A program made the translations under genes and the position numbers. From Ophiodon elongatus (lineage: Eukaryota > Chordata > Actinopteri > Perciformes > Hexagrammidae): a DNA stretch of 64,000 bases. The DNA lies in the NCBI GenBank assembly GCA_016806645.1, contig JACSYO010001600.1, positions 809,001-873,000 of the forward strand, in the 5' to 3' direction. Each line of letters opens with the position of its first letter. The first letter of the stretch is position 1. The notes beneath the pieces are model-generated. The model did no database searches and was not told the origin of the DNA. It was given only the letters and a program-made list of their open reading frames with translations. Below are positions 46,521-60,200 of this stretch, piece after piece.

Positions 46521-46949
46521 CTAATCAGAATCATAGTATTCCACACAGCGCAGCATTCACTGATGAATAAGACAATTAGCCCGTATATTTCTGGGATAGA
46601 AAACAAACCCAGATTCTAACTATGTTAAAGGCTGTTAAAATAATTTACTTTGTTCTGGGGAACACACTGCAAGATGTTAGGCAATACATGTCACAGTACA
46701 ATACAAATAATACCCATATATAGGCTTGTTTTAAATCAAGTGACTTGAAAAATAACATGGATTATTATAGAATACGTGTGATGTGACTATCTTGAACAAA
46801 GCAACAATGTGTATTGCCATCTTCAGTTTCCTTAGATGTATTATAAATAATATTGCAATAATATTATATGTAATGATCTGACCTGTAACTAATCCTGTGA
46901 AAGTATTTCTGGTCATGGATCTATACTATACTTTGAAATAATGAGAATT

Positions 46950-47024
46950 TTAATAATAACAATAATAATAGTAATAATGATGATGATGATAATATAATAA
47001 ATAATAATATTAATACTAATAAGC
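46950..47024. repeat. Imperfect AAT/ATG trinucleotide tract
   Basis: A run of AAT, ATG and TAA trinucleotides with interruptions. Confidence 0.85.
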
Positions 47025-49180
47025 TGACTTTGTGAAAGCTTCATGTCTGCTATAGCTCTTAAAACACTGTAAGATGTAAGATTGATTGTTATTGGGAATC
47101 GCTGCAGGGTCTTGTATTGTTATGAGATGTCCAAGATTTAAAGTTTGTCCTGTGGCATACTTTAATAAATAATAAATCTTCATCCTGACCCCTTTCACTG
47201 CCCTGTCTTTTGGGTGATTGTGTTAAGCTCGGGATAACTGGCAACAGACTGAGAATCAATTTGACATCTGTCACACTCAGCTTGGAGTCCAATATCGTAA
47301 AGGTAGGGGCATCCTTGCAAAACAACATCCATATGGAGAGACAGCACTGTCTCCCTGGGGACACTATAACAAGCCTTGTTAAAAACAGATTCTGTTGCGT
47401 GGGGGAGGCCTCAACTGGTGCTTTATGAATTTAATCACGTTACAGATCTGGACCTGATTGGTGAATTTATAAATGAGAGATGAGTTGGGTTCTCATAGAA
47501 AATATGTCCCCAGGCTCATCATCAATGGCGTCATCACTTAAAAACAGGCTGACGTGTTACCTGGGCTTCTAGGCTAAAGTTGCATATAAAATAGTGTCTT
47601 TTTTTTTTAATGGCGAAAAAAAAAATCCAGAGTAAAAGAGGAAACCACCTGAGAATATCCCTTGTTAGGAATGTGGAGAAGCGCATGCATATACAGACAC
47701 ATTGAGCTTCAAAGGACAACTGAGCTGCAGGTTTGAACCCTTCAAAAATACTGGGGCTTTTTTTTTTTAAAGAATCACGCCCTCACAGGTTCTACAGTTG
47801 TACTGGTTTCTGGTATTACAGGCTCACACAGCCGCTGCAATAGTGACACCAAAAAAAAAATCACTTCAACTGTTAATCCCCCTCCAGCTTAACACTTTGT
47901 TTAATTACCTCTTTCCTTCCTCGGGTCTCCTCCAATGGACCATTTTACCTCTGACCTTCTGGAAATGTGCTGCAGGGTATTGGACATTAACTCCTTTATT
48001 AACATTTTCAAGTAAGGACTTGATAGATTATTGTATAAATCCCTTTATCTCTGACTTAACATTATAACTGTATGCAGATAACTTTTATTGATGGCTTATT
48101 ATTAGAAAGTGAGAAACTAATGACCTAATATCAATGGCCGTAATAGTATTTAACTGGATATTATCTTTATATCTTTTGAATAAAGCATTGGTAAATTATT
48201 TGTTAACCATTAATAAAGCCATTAGTTCATAAAGGATAAAATGCTGAGAAAATGGTACCAGAACAATAATGCATGAAAATTAACTATTGAGTTTCTGAGG
48301 CATTTCAGTAAAAATTGCTGCTTCAATGGGACAAATCTCATCCAGGCTGCCAGATGATGACGATAAATTACTTTCTCAGAGGTAAAATATTTGGCACACT
48401 GGTCCTAAAAACATTGTTGCCAAATGTAGGAAGTAGGTACAGCCATATCCGGCCGTACACTTTTTGTTGGGGATTATATTGATACTTAAATGTTGGTTAG
48501 CAATCATTCACACAACAACCATGTCTTTATGGCCTAGCAAGCCACACGATTCCTGCAAGTTGATGACTCTGCTGGAAATGGTTGGCCTTCCACTCAATGA
48601 CAGCCATTTCCCACATGTAATGCATACTTAATGCAATTTTATGTTCAAACCAATATGAGCATTATATGACAAGCACGGTGTGCTGTTAGGTTTGGCGATA
48701 AACAACATTACATAACTTGGCTATTCATCAATTCCAGGTTCTATCACGCGGGAACGGTATTTACAAATGTGGACGAGATCACTTCCTCTACAGCCATCAC
48801 ATTCAGATTGTCTTATTACAATGTTCACAGTGGCATGTTATGACATTTATTACAGAAGGGAAGTTCTGTCTTTCCATGTCATCAATTTGCAAACCAGGCC
48901 ACATTGAATATGCTGATATTTGCATTTGAACAGATTTTTTTGTCTGAGAAATTGGCGTAAATATGGTGTAATTCTGTGTAATTACCCAAAAGAATAAACT
49001 TTACTGTTTTTTTTCCATTTGCCAGATATCACCCTTGTATTAGTGTTCTCCTGTTCTCCAAGGATTGTGACTTGTTGGTTAAGACTGACATACCATACTG
49101 CAATTTGATTGGTCAAATATCTGTTTGAGCCAGCCCTTAAAATAGTTACACTAGACACTATATGCATGCAACGAGTGGAG
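47025..49180. other. Intergenic, no gene seen
   Basis: No coding signal beyond chance frames. The segment 48700-48945 lacks repeats and resembles conserved non-coding DNA; see findings. Confidence 0.4.
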
Positions 49181-49184
49181 ACTG

Positions 49185-49345
49185 AAATGTCGTCCCTGTC
49201 ACGTCGCTAGAGGGTCTCGAAAACATGGCGGAAATAGCTAGCCTGGTTCTGTGCAAAGAGTTACAAAACCACTAACCAGCACAGCAAAGCACAAAATAAA
49301 CACGCTATATCTGTACATATTTCAAAATGTCTGTTTTAACACATC
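49185..49345. repeat. Dispersed repeat fragment (AGCTAGCCTGGTTCTGT)
   Basis: ATAGCTAGCCTGGTTCTGTG, ACTAACCAGCAC and AAACACGCTATATCTG resemble the middle of the same teleost repeat whose start-like phrase lies at 2159-2230. Confidence 0.45.
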
Positions 49346-49505
49346 TGGTGGTGGAAGGTGTCAGCAGGGTTCCTCCCCTCAGTTTTGCCATAAAGAGCCC
49401 TCATCCAGATTAGGTTTGAGAATACATTCTCCCTCTGAGGTTGTGTTAGGTTTTACTGTATAAAATGTCAGTTTACACACGCAAAAAAAACAACAACAAC
49501 CATTA

Positions 49506-49539
<34 letters not shown>

Positions 49540-49542
49540 TTT
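49506..49542. repeat. (TA)n microsatellite with palindromic borders
   Basis: A TA run bordered by AAGA on the left and TCTT on the right, so the whole tract is self-complementary. Confidence 0.95.
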
Positions 49543-49903
49543 CAGAATTTCACAATGGGTCAGAAAACTATTCCCATATTCTGCTTTTTTCTGAATAGTC
49601 CATTTTTTTCCCTGAACTCCTATTTGCTTTTCTTTGATCTCATGGCATCTGCTCTATAATTAAAAAAAGAGTTGGACATTTTAGCCTTCAGCAGCAATTT
49701 GTTAAAAGGTCATTACCCCGACTCATATTGCACTCCAATAGTCTTCTGCTATTTGCTGTACTCTATTATAATGTTGAGATCTAATACTTGCTAAAAGTGA
49801 ATATCAGCTAACCTTTCACATGTAGCTTCAGTTGAACGCTTTCCTTCCTTCATCATTCATCATATTAAGTAAATATGCATGGTGCATTAGTCACAACAGT
49901 CAC

Positions 49904-49959
49904 TGTGTGTGTGTGTGTGTGTGTGGGTGTGGGTGTGTGTGTGTGTGTGTGTGTGTGTG
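49904..49959. repeat. (GT)n microsatellite, two GGGT interruptions
   Basis: A GT run of about 56 bp interrupted by GGGTGTGGG. Confidence 0.97.
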
Positions 49960-51366
49960 CATTTATGTTTGTTCTAGTTTCCATTTGATGTATTAATTAT
50001 TGATCTACTTTCGGGATAATCAAGGCAGTCTTGTTCCACACTGTGTCACAGCCACACTAAAATAATAAGGCTATTTGCTCATTAATGTGTCCTTTTTGGG
50101 CCACATGGGGATTTTTGCTGCAACATCTCGAGATGCCACTGAGAGAAAATTGGAAGTGTGTTTAAGCACAGGTGCTGTATCCATTTCTTATTATATACCA
50201 GAGAGTGTACCGCAGCTGTACACTCTTAAGATGTGTCCAACGCTCAATGGTTTAGTTTATAGTAGGCAGAAAATTGAGATTTCGGACTCATGAATCAACA
50301 TATTTTTGAGTCAACACTGACAGGCGCAGGGTTGTAGTAATTGTTACATCTATAAAATGTGACACATTGCATTTTGGGATTGCTAGCAGTAGTGCAGGCT
50401 ACATGTCATGGACTCTTTTTTTTTCATTCTTTTGTGGGGATTTTTGAGGGCACTATATACAGTAGTGCATCAAATTAACACTCAGAATTAATGGTGGAGG
50501 GTAAAAGTTGTGCACTTAATGAATATAAATAGGGAGTGATTATAGTGTCTTTTTCATGGCTGTAGTCGTGTCAGTCTCTTTTTATTGCTGCGTGTTGAAT
50601 TAACGATTTCACCAATCACTGTGCTTCCCAGAGTTATCTGAGTCATTTGTTGCTCTCAGATTTTCTGCTTAATCTCTGTAAACGTATAGTATTTCACAAA
50701 GTTCATCTTGCAATTATCTCAGACCAAGACATACAGTATGCTGTCCATCAATAGTGTACAGAAAGCAATGGCAGAGAATGCCTTCATGTTTTCAAACACT
50801 TGGATAAGGTTGTCAAATATGTACCTAACAGGTGACATAATACTAACCCATAAGACTGGTATTTCATTTTACGAGAAGTCAGTTATGCCTGAAAACGTGC
50901 CTGAGAACCCAAAGACCTAACGGCACATCATGGCAACAATGATCAATATCAGACATTTTATTAACATTATTTTGCAGGCATGACAAGGAAGAGAAAAAAA
51001 TTATAATTTCTCAACACTGTAGCAGTAGACTGGAAAAAGCTGCATACTGAATGAAAACGAATCAGGGTCCGGCAAGTATTCAAACTGCAGATGGAATCTG
51101 AGGAGCCCTGTGAAAAATGTATCTTGAGAAAAACACAGCATAAATCTGGAGGAAGCTGTGCAAGATGTTCGTTTTATTATCGTCCCAGCGTCCCATTTGT
51201 GTACAGTCATTATTCGTCTCCATCTTTGGAGATGAAATTAATTTGTTTTTTGAAATATTTGTGTCCTCCCATCTGTATATTCATAAAAATGCTTTCCATT
51301 GATTATTCCTGTTGCACAGTGGGAACTGTGGCAACTGTTCAACACATTTGGTTTTGACTTGAGCGG
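49960..51366. other. Intergenic, nothing assignable
   Basis: Short chance frames only. Confidence 0.45.

Positions 51367-51403
<37 letters not shown>
51367..51403. repeat. (GT)n microsatellite
   Basis: An uninterrupted GT run. It accounts for the Cys-Val repeat in an overlapping chance frame. Confidence 0.97.
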
Positions 51404-51406
<3 letters not shown>

Positions 51407-53255
51407 GTTCTTGTTTCGTGCTATCATAGCAAGCTGTGCTCCTGGGGCAGACTGTTGTTAAAGCGCCAACTGTGTAGATTCTCTTTTTTTGTTGTTGTGT
51501 GCCAGCCTGAGTGCACGGTCATACTGTGGATGGTCAGACACCCAACCAACCCAACTGTCAACACACATTCCCTTCCACAGAGACCAGCAGTTAGACAAAG
51601 GTTAGTTGAGGTTTTTTGACATTGTTGGATGTCCTTTGTTATTTAAGTTGTGGCAATTTGACCTTCTAAGACACATTTGCCCTTTATCTAAATGGATGGT
51701 AACAGTCTTGACATTTTAGCATTTTTAATGGTGGTATCAGAGAACTCCAAGATTCTTGACCATGTGGTATATCATCCCTTTGTCTCAGAATGTTCCTGAA
51801 GATCAGATAAAGTTAAACATTTAAAGCTAAGCTAATTAATGGTTTTTATATTAAGGGAATACTTCATCTACTAAATGATCATTTATATATCAATTAGTCT
51901 CCCCTACCTTACCTTGAATTCTTGAAGAAAACTTCTGCATAGACAGTCTCACTCTTGCGCAGACCTGTACTCATCCATGGGAGTTGGGATGAGTTCAAAG
52001 GATTTTAAATAGTATGGTTTTAACGAAGATGCATTTTATTGGAAAGTATTGAGCATACGACTGGGAAGAATATACTTGATACTGCATGAGTTATGTAACA
52101 GTTTGTAGATGGAAGTTTTTAGATATTTGGCGTATTCATTTTTAGGATTCTCATAATCATGTCATTGCCCCATACAGATCTGATCTGTCTTTCCAGGGAA
52201 GCTTGGATGGTGTTTAACTCACATGCTTCATGTATAATGATTTATTCACTAAACAAGTATTCATCGCACTTATTTCATTTTCTTTTTAAATACAGCATTT
52301 ATTTTAAACCTTTAGCCAAGTGTAAAATCCTTTTTGCAAAGTGTTAACTTGTTTTAGTTCTGGTCTTTCCACTCAAGTTTTATTTTTGCACCAGGTTTAT
52401 GAAAAATAACACAAACATTTAAATGTTTCGACACAGCGACTTTCTGTTTGTATGAGGAAATACCTGAGAGGCCGCTTTAAGGTCAGCCCTGTCCCTATTG
52501 GCTGTGGACAATACTTTGCCTACTCTCTGTAAAAAATTTAAAATACAATGACATAACCAAATTTGTCTGGTTCTTCAAAGTGGGCCAGAGATGTCCCTGT
52601 CACTTTTCTCTGTGCTCTGTTGAGATAACATACGTAAAGACTTGACATTATTTGGTGTAAAACAGGTTTCATAAGTGAGCAGGCAGTGCTTTTGATTACC
52701 AAAAACTGTACTGTTCAATACTGCATGGAGCTTCTTTTGTAGATTTTGCACAGTACATTCTTGAGTATGTTTTACTCTGTAGTCCTATTAATGTGGACTA
52801 TAAGTAGAAACGGTATTTAGGTGTAAGACCATAAAACTAATGTCTACAGTTATTATCTCCAACTAAAGTAAATTTTCGCTTTAAACCTGATTGTTTTCTA
52901 TAAATGGTGGCTCAATCCTCCGTAAAAATATGGTTTTGACAGTAAATATAAACAGTCCAAATTTGAATTGAGCCTCCCTTTTAAGAAACCTTGGATATTT
53001 CAACACCCACCGATGCAGCCAAAAGCAACTCTGCCCCCCTAATCGACATAGAAATGCAGATTTAACATGTTTTGCTGATGATACATGAAAACGTCCTCCA
53101 ATCTGTTTACCATTTCAATCAGTTTTCGAACTTAAATGAACGAAAGACTTTTATTTTTGCTCATTCACAATTCATGGTGTAAGGTCAGCTTCTTATCTGC
53201 CAGGAAGCATCAAGCCCAATTTCCATACAATATCAGACTCTGGGAGGGTGCAAAA

Positions 53256-53257
<2 letters not shown>
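51404..53257. other. Intergenic, nothing assignable
   Basis: No gene or clear repeat seen. Confidence 0.45.

Positions 53258-53258
<1 letters not shown>

Positions 53259-53297
<39 letters not shown>
53259..53297. repeat. (TC)n microsatellite
   Basis: An uninterrupted TC run of about 39 bp. It explains Ser-Leu and Arg-Glu repeats in overlapping frames. Confidence 0.97.
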
Positions 53298-53300
<3 letters not shown>

Positions 53301-53549
53301 GTTGCCCAGGATTCCGGTTTGTCTGCCAGACTGCCTTCCTGCTAAGAATCTCTCCCCTGCTTCCTCAGCCACCCAGCCGCTCTCCATTCCACCTCTTACC
53401 TATGCCGTCTCCAGTCATCCCTACTTTTCAATCTATCTCTGTCTACAGTCACTGCTGCAATAAACCAGTTAAACTGCATCCGCCTCTTTCTCTGGTTTCT
53501 GAGCTTGGGTCCACTTTCAAACAAACACTCTGTTGTCTGTCAGTTCTTC

Positions 53550-53760
53550 AAGCTAACAGTCAGCACTGTGGAGAAAATCATTGGTGCCAACCTGCCCTCC
53601 ATTTAGGAAAATGGCAGGAAATAACACTGCAGATCCTTCACACCGTGGACACATCATGCTCCAGCTTCTACTCTCTGCTAGAGAACACTGTACACCACAA
53701 CAAGACACCAGACCAGTTACTTCCCCACTGGCTGTCACTCTGAAGAAAAGTTAACGCCAC
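53550..53760 (+). mobile_element. L2-type LINE 3'-end remnant
   Basis: AACCTGCCCTCCAT, GGCAGGAAATAACACTGCAG, ATCCTTCACACCGTGGACAC, TTCTACTCTCTGCTAG, then TTACTTCCCCACTGGCTGTC appear in the order typical of the C-terminal coding end of fish L2-like LINEs. There, the encoded text reads roughly IIGANLPS, then an ILxxDPSHP-type phrase, then LLPSGRR. This copy has lost frame and several residues. It is 5'-truncated, as most LINE copies are. Confidence 0.6.
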
Positions 53761-54013
53761 TTGTACACTGTCGATAACCCTGTAACACCAAATGATACAC
53801 TGCCCTATTATTGACCTTAATGCACATTGTACATGTCATCCTGAAGTGTGAACACTATAGGCTGTATTTACAGTATATAGATGTCTATACTGCACATATA
53901 CATCCATTCAATATGCCCTTTTTGCGAACAATTACACATATCAACTTAAAAGGTGACAATATGTCACTGTTATTATTAAAGCTGTTTTTTGCTGCTCCCA
54001 AGTGGCAAATTTG

Positions 54014-54414
54014 TAAAAGGACCAGTGTGTGGGATTTAGTGACATCTAGTGGTGGGGTTGCAGATTGCAACCAACTGCATACCACTCAGCCCTCCCTTTC
54101 CAACCGTGTTGAAGAGCTATGGCGGCCTTCAGGTAGCAAATCAAAAAAACAAAAGGCCCACGCTTGAGCCAAAGTTAGGTTTGTCCATTCTTGGCTACTG
54201 TAGTTCAAGGCAGTGCAACATGTAAGACTCTGAAGAGGACCTGCCCCCTATGTATATATGATGGGATTATTTTAAGCTAACAAAAACTCAACAATTCTTA
54301 GGCAACAATTTTTCTTGCTTCAACTGATTATACACTTAAAACATAGTTATCAATACTATATTCAATCTATGCTAATAAGGTCCCATAAATAAATCCTACA
54401 CACTAGACCTTTAA
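54014..54414. mobile_element. MITE of about 400 bp with inverted terminal repeats
   Basis: The left end TAAAAGGACCAGTGTGTGGG is matched by the right end, which reverse-complemented reads TTAAAGGTCTAGTGTGTAGG, and both continue ATTTA: about 22 of 25 positions. The internal phrases TGACATCTAGTGGTGGGGTT, GCAGATTGCAACCAACTGCA and CCTTCAGGTAG match an abundant teleost repeat. There is no transposase frame. The superfamily is unassigned and the target duplication unclear. Confidence 0.75.
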
Positions 54415-55384
54415 TACAAGTTTTAAGATATGCTATTTTGACTACATCACTGACCTTATCACTAACTTGAGAGCAAACCACGTAAATGTGAAACAAAGCT
54501 GAATCCATTATTCAGGTTTAAAGTAGCCTTTCTTCAGTGGTCAGCTAGAACACTGACAAAGTGCAGTGTTTTTCGGGGAGCCACTCATTTCAGTTTCAGG
54601 TCAGAGTTATGTTTGCGTGCAAGTTTCCAGGCAGCAGGTTCCTTGATAATGGGGCTGCATTCTTCCCACGTATTCACTGCAGGCCAATAGGGTTTGAAGA
54701 ATGCCTTCAATTTCTGTCTGGCTAAGCATGTTTCTGTCTGAAATAAAGGTGAGCTCAAATGACCAGAAAGAACAACACTTGAATGTGAGGGTCTTTGCCC
54801 TTGGAGTAAAGTAAGCACTCATCTTTCTGAACTGAATAGAAAGGTTGGGCATTGGAGGACAAAAATGGTGGTTGGGGAAATTATATGGAGGACAATGGCT
54901 GAGGAGAACAAAAGGTAGAATGGCTGCCTAACGTGCTTTTAACAACAAAAAACAACAAGGACAAAAAAGAAGAGATTGGCAATTTTCTCCTTTCTGCTTT
55001 TTGTCTTTTTACCAGAGAGAAAGGCGGATCAATGATGCATTGAGGCTCTTCAGTAAGGTGAGCCTGTAAAACCTGGTTTGACACTCTTTCCAAAAGTGTT
55101 GAGTGAAGAAAAGTTATTTAAAGAGAGAAAAAAGAATCGTAAGAGTTAAGGTGGCAGGTAAACACTCTAAGGCAGTGGCCCACATGTTCTCAGTTCAATA
55201 AATCATTCCTGTGGGACATTCGGGAGGGAGACAGTGTGACAGTTCATTCCCACCATTGTCTTCCCTGCTCATCATCTTGTTGTATGGAGTTCTTGACATC
55301 CTTTGATGGAGCAGTTCTTACATGATGAAACAGGAGGGTGGGCTGTGGATATTTCACATGTAGTGGGGCAGTAGTAAACCATCC
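54415..55384. other. Intergenic, nothing assignable
   Basis: Chance frames on the minus strand (54585-54852, 54881-55093) have no domain. No clear repeat seen. Confidence 0.45.
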
Positions 55385-55575
55385 ATCTTAACGGTTTTAT
55401 CTTTGGTCCACACTGCATTAGCTCAACAATTATTAGATGAATTGTAATGACTTTGGTGATCCTTTGACTTTTCATATAGCGCCATCTTAAGGTCAAAATT
55501 TGTATTTGCACAATATGATTCATGACCAGGTAGACCATGCTAACAGGCGACACTAAGATGCACTTATGGCCTGTT
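55385..55575. repeat. Dispersed repeat fragment (related family, third site)
   Basis: ATGAATTGTAATGACTTTGG, TAGCGCCATCTTAAGGTCAA, AATTTGTATTTGCACAATAT and GATTCATGACCAGGTAGACC are ordered phrases of the teleost repeat whose other end is the GCTAACATGCTAAC part at 37478 and 43775. Confidence 0.55.
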
Positions 55576-57150
55576 CAATTAGCTGATACTGGAAATAGGA
55601 TTTTGGCAGGTGTGTTATAGCTGTCCTTAAGAAGGCTATCGGCAAGCTGTTGTTAAAAAGATGTGCCAGACATGGAATTGTTCCAAGGTGGAGTTGGTGG
55701 AGGGATCATGATGGAAGATGCTGATAGACTTCCACCTGGTCAAAGCAATTGTGTCGATAGTTGGATAAATGAAACAGTTTGTGTTTGACGGTTCAATTAA
55801 TCATGGGAATGTCTATTAAATGTAGATTTTGAGTTACCAACGACTGATCCGAGTTGTTCGACCACCGTCTGATATACTGTAACTGTGTAGCTAGGAAGTT
55901 ATAATAAAAACTTGGGAAATACAGTCATATTATTACAGAGTGGTTAATTTTAGTCTTAGTCTTTAGACACCAGAATAGAGAGAGAAGAAGCAGCCAAAGA
56001 AGGATGTGGCGGTGACATAAAAACCGTATGGCCTACAGTCTACTGTACCTGAGCCAGTGAAGAGAATATTCAGAAAACGCAACAACATAATTTCCATTTA
56101 GAAAAAAAATAAAGAAACAGAGCATGTAAGCATTTGGCACTCCACCTCCACGCTCCTTGTCCAGGCTGTCGCTGCTATCAAATCATCACCCGCCTTCTAT
56201 TGATCCTTTCATTTTTCTGGTCAGCTTCACCAAACACTGTTTGCTTACGTGTGGTCAGGCTTGCAGCGTCTGCTGGACGGTATTAAATCAATCCCGCCGG
56301 AGCCTTCCACACCACATTTATCCAACATTCATCATTATGACAGGGCAGACGCTCTCTCAGCACCTGACTCTGGGACTTTTAACTCCACTGAGCCTCCTAC
56401 TTTGTAAAATAAAACCTCAATCCTCTTTTATTGACTTCTCTGAAACCACAAGCTCCACTACTCAATATGTTAGCAAACTGAGTTGAGGATAATTTTTCTG
56501 CAAAGTCAAACCTCTGGTTTACTCTCAGAATAATTTCCTATTCACTGTCACAGAGATTAATTAACTTATCATAGGAATGCAAAATCAATAGTTTTGGGAG
56601 ATTCGCCAGTTGGTCGACTTACATGTCAATTAGAATAGCTTCTAGAGAATATAGGAATATGAATACTTAATAATAGCCGTACAGCTCTACCAACAACTTT
56701 GAAAACATGTTTTTATTTTCAGCAGATGCTCCTTACTTTCTGACGGTAACAAATTATATATAAAACATACATACTTTCACATCCTAGTGCCACCTTAAAA
56801 TATGATAATATATAAACACAGACTTAATAGCACGTAGCATTTTGATCATGAACACATGAAGACAAAGCTTAAACGTCAACACAATAGTGTTCACAGTCAG
56901 ATTGTTTTTGTGCGAGTTGCCTAGTTTTGGAGATATCGGTCAGAGAGATATCTGCCTTCTCTTGAATATAGTGGGGTTGTATTGCACTCGGGTTGTGGTG
57001 CTTAAAGCATCAAAAAATACATTTGAAACACTAAAACAGCAATCTCTCTTTTTAGGAATCATGACCTGGTTACTCAAGATAATCCACGGACATTGTTGTG
57101 AGCTGTTTCATGTGGGAACTTTTTTTTTTTTTTTTTAAGGGTGCTGAGAT
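55576..57150. other. Intergenic, nothing assignable
   Basis: A 109-codon plus-strand frame at 56157-56486 has no domain or splice context. A T tract ends near 57136. Confidence 0.45.
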
Positions 57151-57151
57151 T

Positions 57152-57222
57152 CTGGTGCAGTGATCTCTAGTTGTCCAGCCACCCAAGGGTGACGCCAAGC
57201 CTCCAGGAATTCACTGCACCAG
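57152..57222. repeat. Hairpin-forming inverted repeat, 12-bp arms
   Basis: CTGGTGCAGTGA at 57152-57163 and its exact reverse complement TCACTGCACCAG at 57211-57222, with a 47-nt loop. The following sequence near 57238-57272 (GCTAACCATCTCCTGGCTGT) resembles the reverse complement of a common fish repeat phrase. Confidence 0.85.
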
Positions 57223-57272
57223 GTGAGTTGATTGCTTCCAATCACTAAGCTAACCATCTCCTGGCTGTACCT

Positions 57273-60200
57273 TTTAATTTAATGAGCAGACAGACAGAGC
57301 AACATTATCATTAATTTGGACTCAAATAGTCACTGTCTCAGCACCTTTATCATTTTTGATTCACTCGTATAACGTCGGTTTTGCGCTTGTTTTTAATGAA
57401 TAAGTTCTTAAAGAGAGTCAATAGTGACCTTACATCCATCAAGGGACAAGAGACACAGCTACAAATGAATGGTAAAGTGCCTCTGTATCTGCTGGATGTG
57501 CAAACTGTTTCAAAGAAGTTCACATCAACTTTAAAACTTCAAAAAGTAATGATGCATCAAAAGTTTGTTCACCAGCCCCTAAGTGGCCAAACAAATTAGA
57601 TATCACCCTTTGCTCTATGTCTTATGTGATCACCTAAAAAACAGAAAGAAAAAAGAAATGCAGAGGAAGACTTGAAGGGAGCACTCCATTTGGAGGAGAA
57701 AGTAGGGTGGTGGTTGGAAAAGGCGCCACGGACACCAGACACCACCTTTCTGGTATACTGCGAAATGTAGAGACCTGCCCTGGTGTCGATTGGCTTAATC
57801 AACATTGTGTGAACTCGTTTGGCAAGAGCTTGAGTGTAACGGAATAATGTAAAAGTCACGCACTCTAGCTTTGACTGTACTGGAGAAGCTGTACTGAGCA
57901 GTACAAATCAGAGTTAATAATCATGAAAAGGACCCCAGTGGCCCCGGGTAGAAAGGTATGATACAGAGGACTTCCTCAGCTCATTAGCCACAGATTGACA
58001 AGCAGACATCTGGTTCTTAAAACACTGTTAGATCATCTTTTTGCGCATATCCTGAGTCTTTTTAAGCCTCTGGTGTCGTCATTAAGTGGGGCCAGGAACA
58101 AAGCTTTCAGTCGTTTATATCTAAAGAAAAACTGAAAAAAACTTTCGAACATCCCTGCTGGTAATGTTTAAATCTTTCTATAGGTTGTGTAGAATGAGTG
58201 CTCTCTGGGAATACAGAAACTCTCAAAGAATTATTGAACAGAAGCTTTTAAGAAGGATTTTGTGCAAGATGGGTGTGCTATGCCTTGTGCAAATGCACAT
58301 TACCTACATAAAAGCAATATTAAAGTGCAAGGTCATGAGTGTGGATGTTTTTTTTTTACTCAGTGTATTAGCCTTAACAAGGAAAAGGAAGAATATAGTC
58401 ACCAGACACAGACATTCAACAACACAAATGAAATTTGTGTCATTTAGGAACAACTGCTGATGAGCCTCAAAATTCTAGAACGAGAGGTTTTAGGACCTCT
58501 AAATTAAAATATGCAAATAGAGAGATTTAAAAAAACAAGTGAGCAGATGTCTCTGTTAACAGCACAACCACATAAACACCATGCAGCAAACATTTATAGC
58601 CAAGCGAGATCGCTGCACCGGATCGTGATACATCTTTGTGATTCAAATGGACAGCCTTCCAGTCGGCCTGACTGTCTTCTCCAATAACATCTAAGTAAGG
58701 AGCACTTATGGGGAATATGAGAAAAAAAAACATCATTGCCATTGTAATTTTGCCAAAGGCTCACAGATGTTTAAGTATTTTACCAACACTTTAACAGTTA
58801 TGCAATGTCATGCTTAATAACCTAGTCATGGTCACATACAGTAAACAGCAGACATTAGCTGACATTAAACACAGATTTTAGATTTGGCAAGCTCCAACAA
58901 TCCCCAAAGCTTGCTGAGAAGTTACTGGCAGCTCCTAACTGAGTACATAAAAAGTGGTTAACAGAATCAAGGTTATGTCTGATGCACTGCCTCCAGTCTG
59001 AAGTGTTTTCCTCTGTTTCCTCATCCAGATCCAAAACAAGTTGGGAACTGGCTTTTATCTGACAAATTAAAAATGTTCTTTGCCTTTAGCATCATAGGAG
59101 TCTGGAAGCGGGACGGTATAACTTTTGCTAAACCATGGCGTCTGTGGTCACAAGTGACTATTATAGGATAACGATGAATGCTAACAAGGCTGTGCAACAG
59201 TAGCACATGGAGGAGATTAAGTTTGTCCTTTCATAAAAACACAAAAAAAAATGTGGGATCACAAACCATCAATACACAAAAACAACAATAACTGCAACCT
59301 AAGTCCACTTAAGTCAATTAGTCAACTGATTTATTTTGTTGATTCAACGTTTTTAGGTTTTTTTTACATGCTGAATTATTTCCAAGAAAGTGAACACATC
59401 TGTAAACACAAGATGTAAGTGCTTTTGTGTGATTCTTTGTGGAGAACACTTAAATCAATGAAATCCCCGGTTGACAAAGTAAATTGAGTCAGTTACTTTC
59501 AGCTCATTTATTGACAATGCAAAGAATGTTTGGAACATACAGGTCAAAAGTGGAGTAATGGATTATTCTGTGGGAGTGATTTCTATTGATGTTTCAAAGA
59601 AATTTAAAACCTTTTTTTTGCCACGTGTCTGGCATGCTGGTGGATTCCATTATAACTGCTGTGAGTTCCAGTTGACCACAGCTGACTACCTCTGCCAACA
59701 AGCAAGCTGCAAACTTTTCAAAGCCATCTTTTAAACCTACAGGATGTGAGGTTTTGAGTTCTCAAAAGATAGTTTTGAAGAAATATTACATTGAACATCT
59801 AACTATCCAAAAACAACTTTGAAAAAAACATTGTTGTGAGTAAGAATAGGTTGAGTACTTGAACGAGAAGCACCTTTGTTCTGTTTAACAATCAATTAAC
59901 GCTGCTCTGACAGAGCCTTCTCCAAAATAGACTTAAGAGCCCTAAAATTAACATACCGTAACTCAGCAGAAATTAAAGGAAGTGCTGTACTTATGGAGAG
60001 TACTCCCATTGTGTTGTTCATTAATTTAAAAAGGGCCTGATATTTTTATACATTTTATTATTCAATTTGTGCATTTACAAACAAGATGTTACCCCTTCAG
60101 AACAAAGACAATGTGTATACCTATTAAGACAGCAAACAAAACAAAAATGTTAACAAAAAAAAGATTTAAACAAACGTAAAACTCCCGGTCTCACTCCCGC

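Noticed and set aside
51299..51619. 106-codon frame with CVCVCV run
   Set aside because: Produced by the GT microsatellite.
53136..53463. Frames with SLSLSL or RERERE runs
   Set aside because: Produced by the TC microsatellite.
53402..53743. 113-codon plus-strand frame
   Set aside because: Its second half is the degraded L2-type LINE end; not a host gene.
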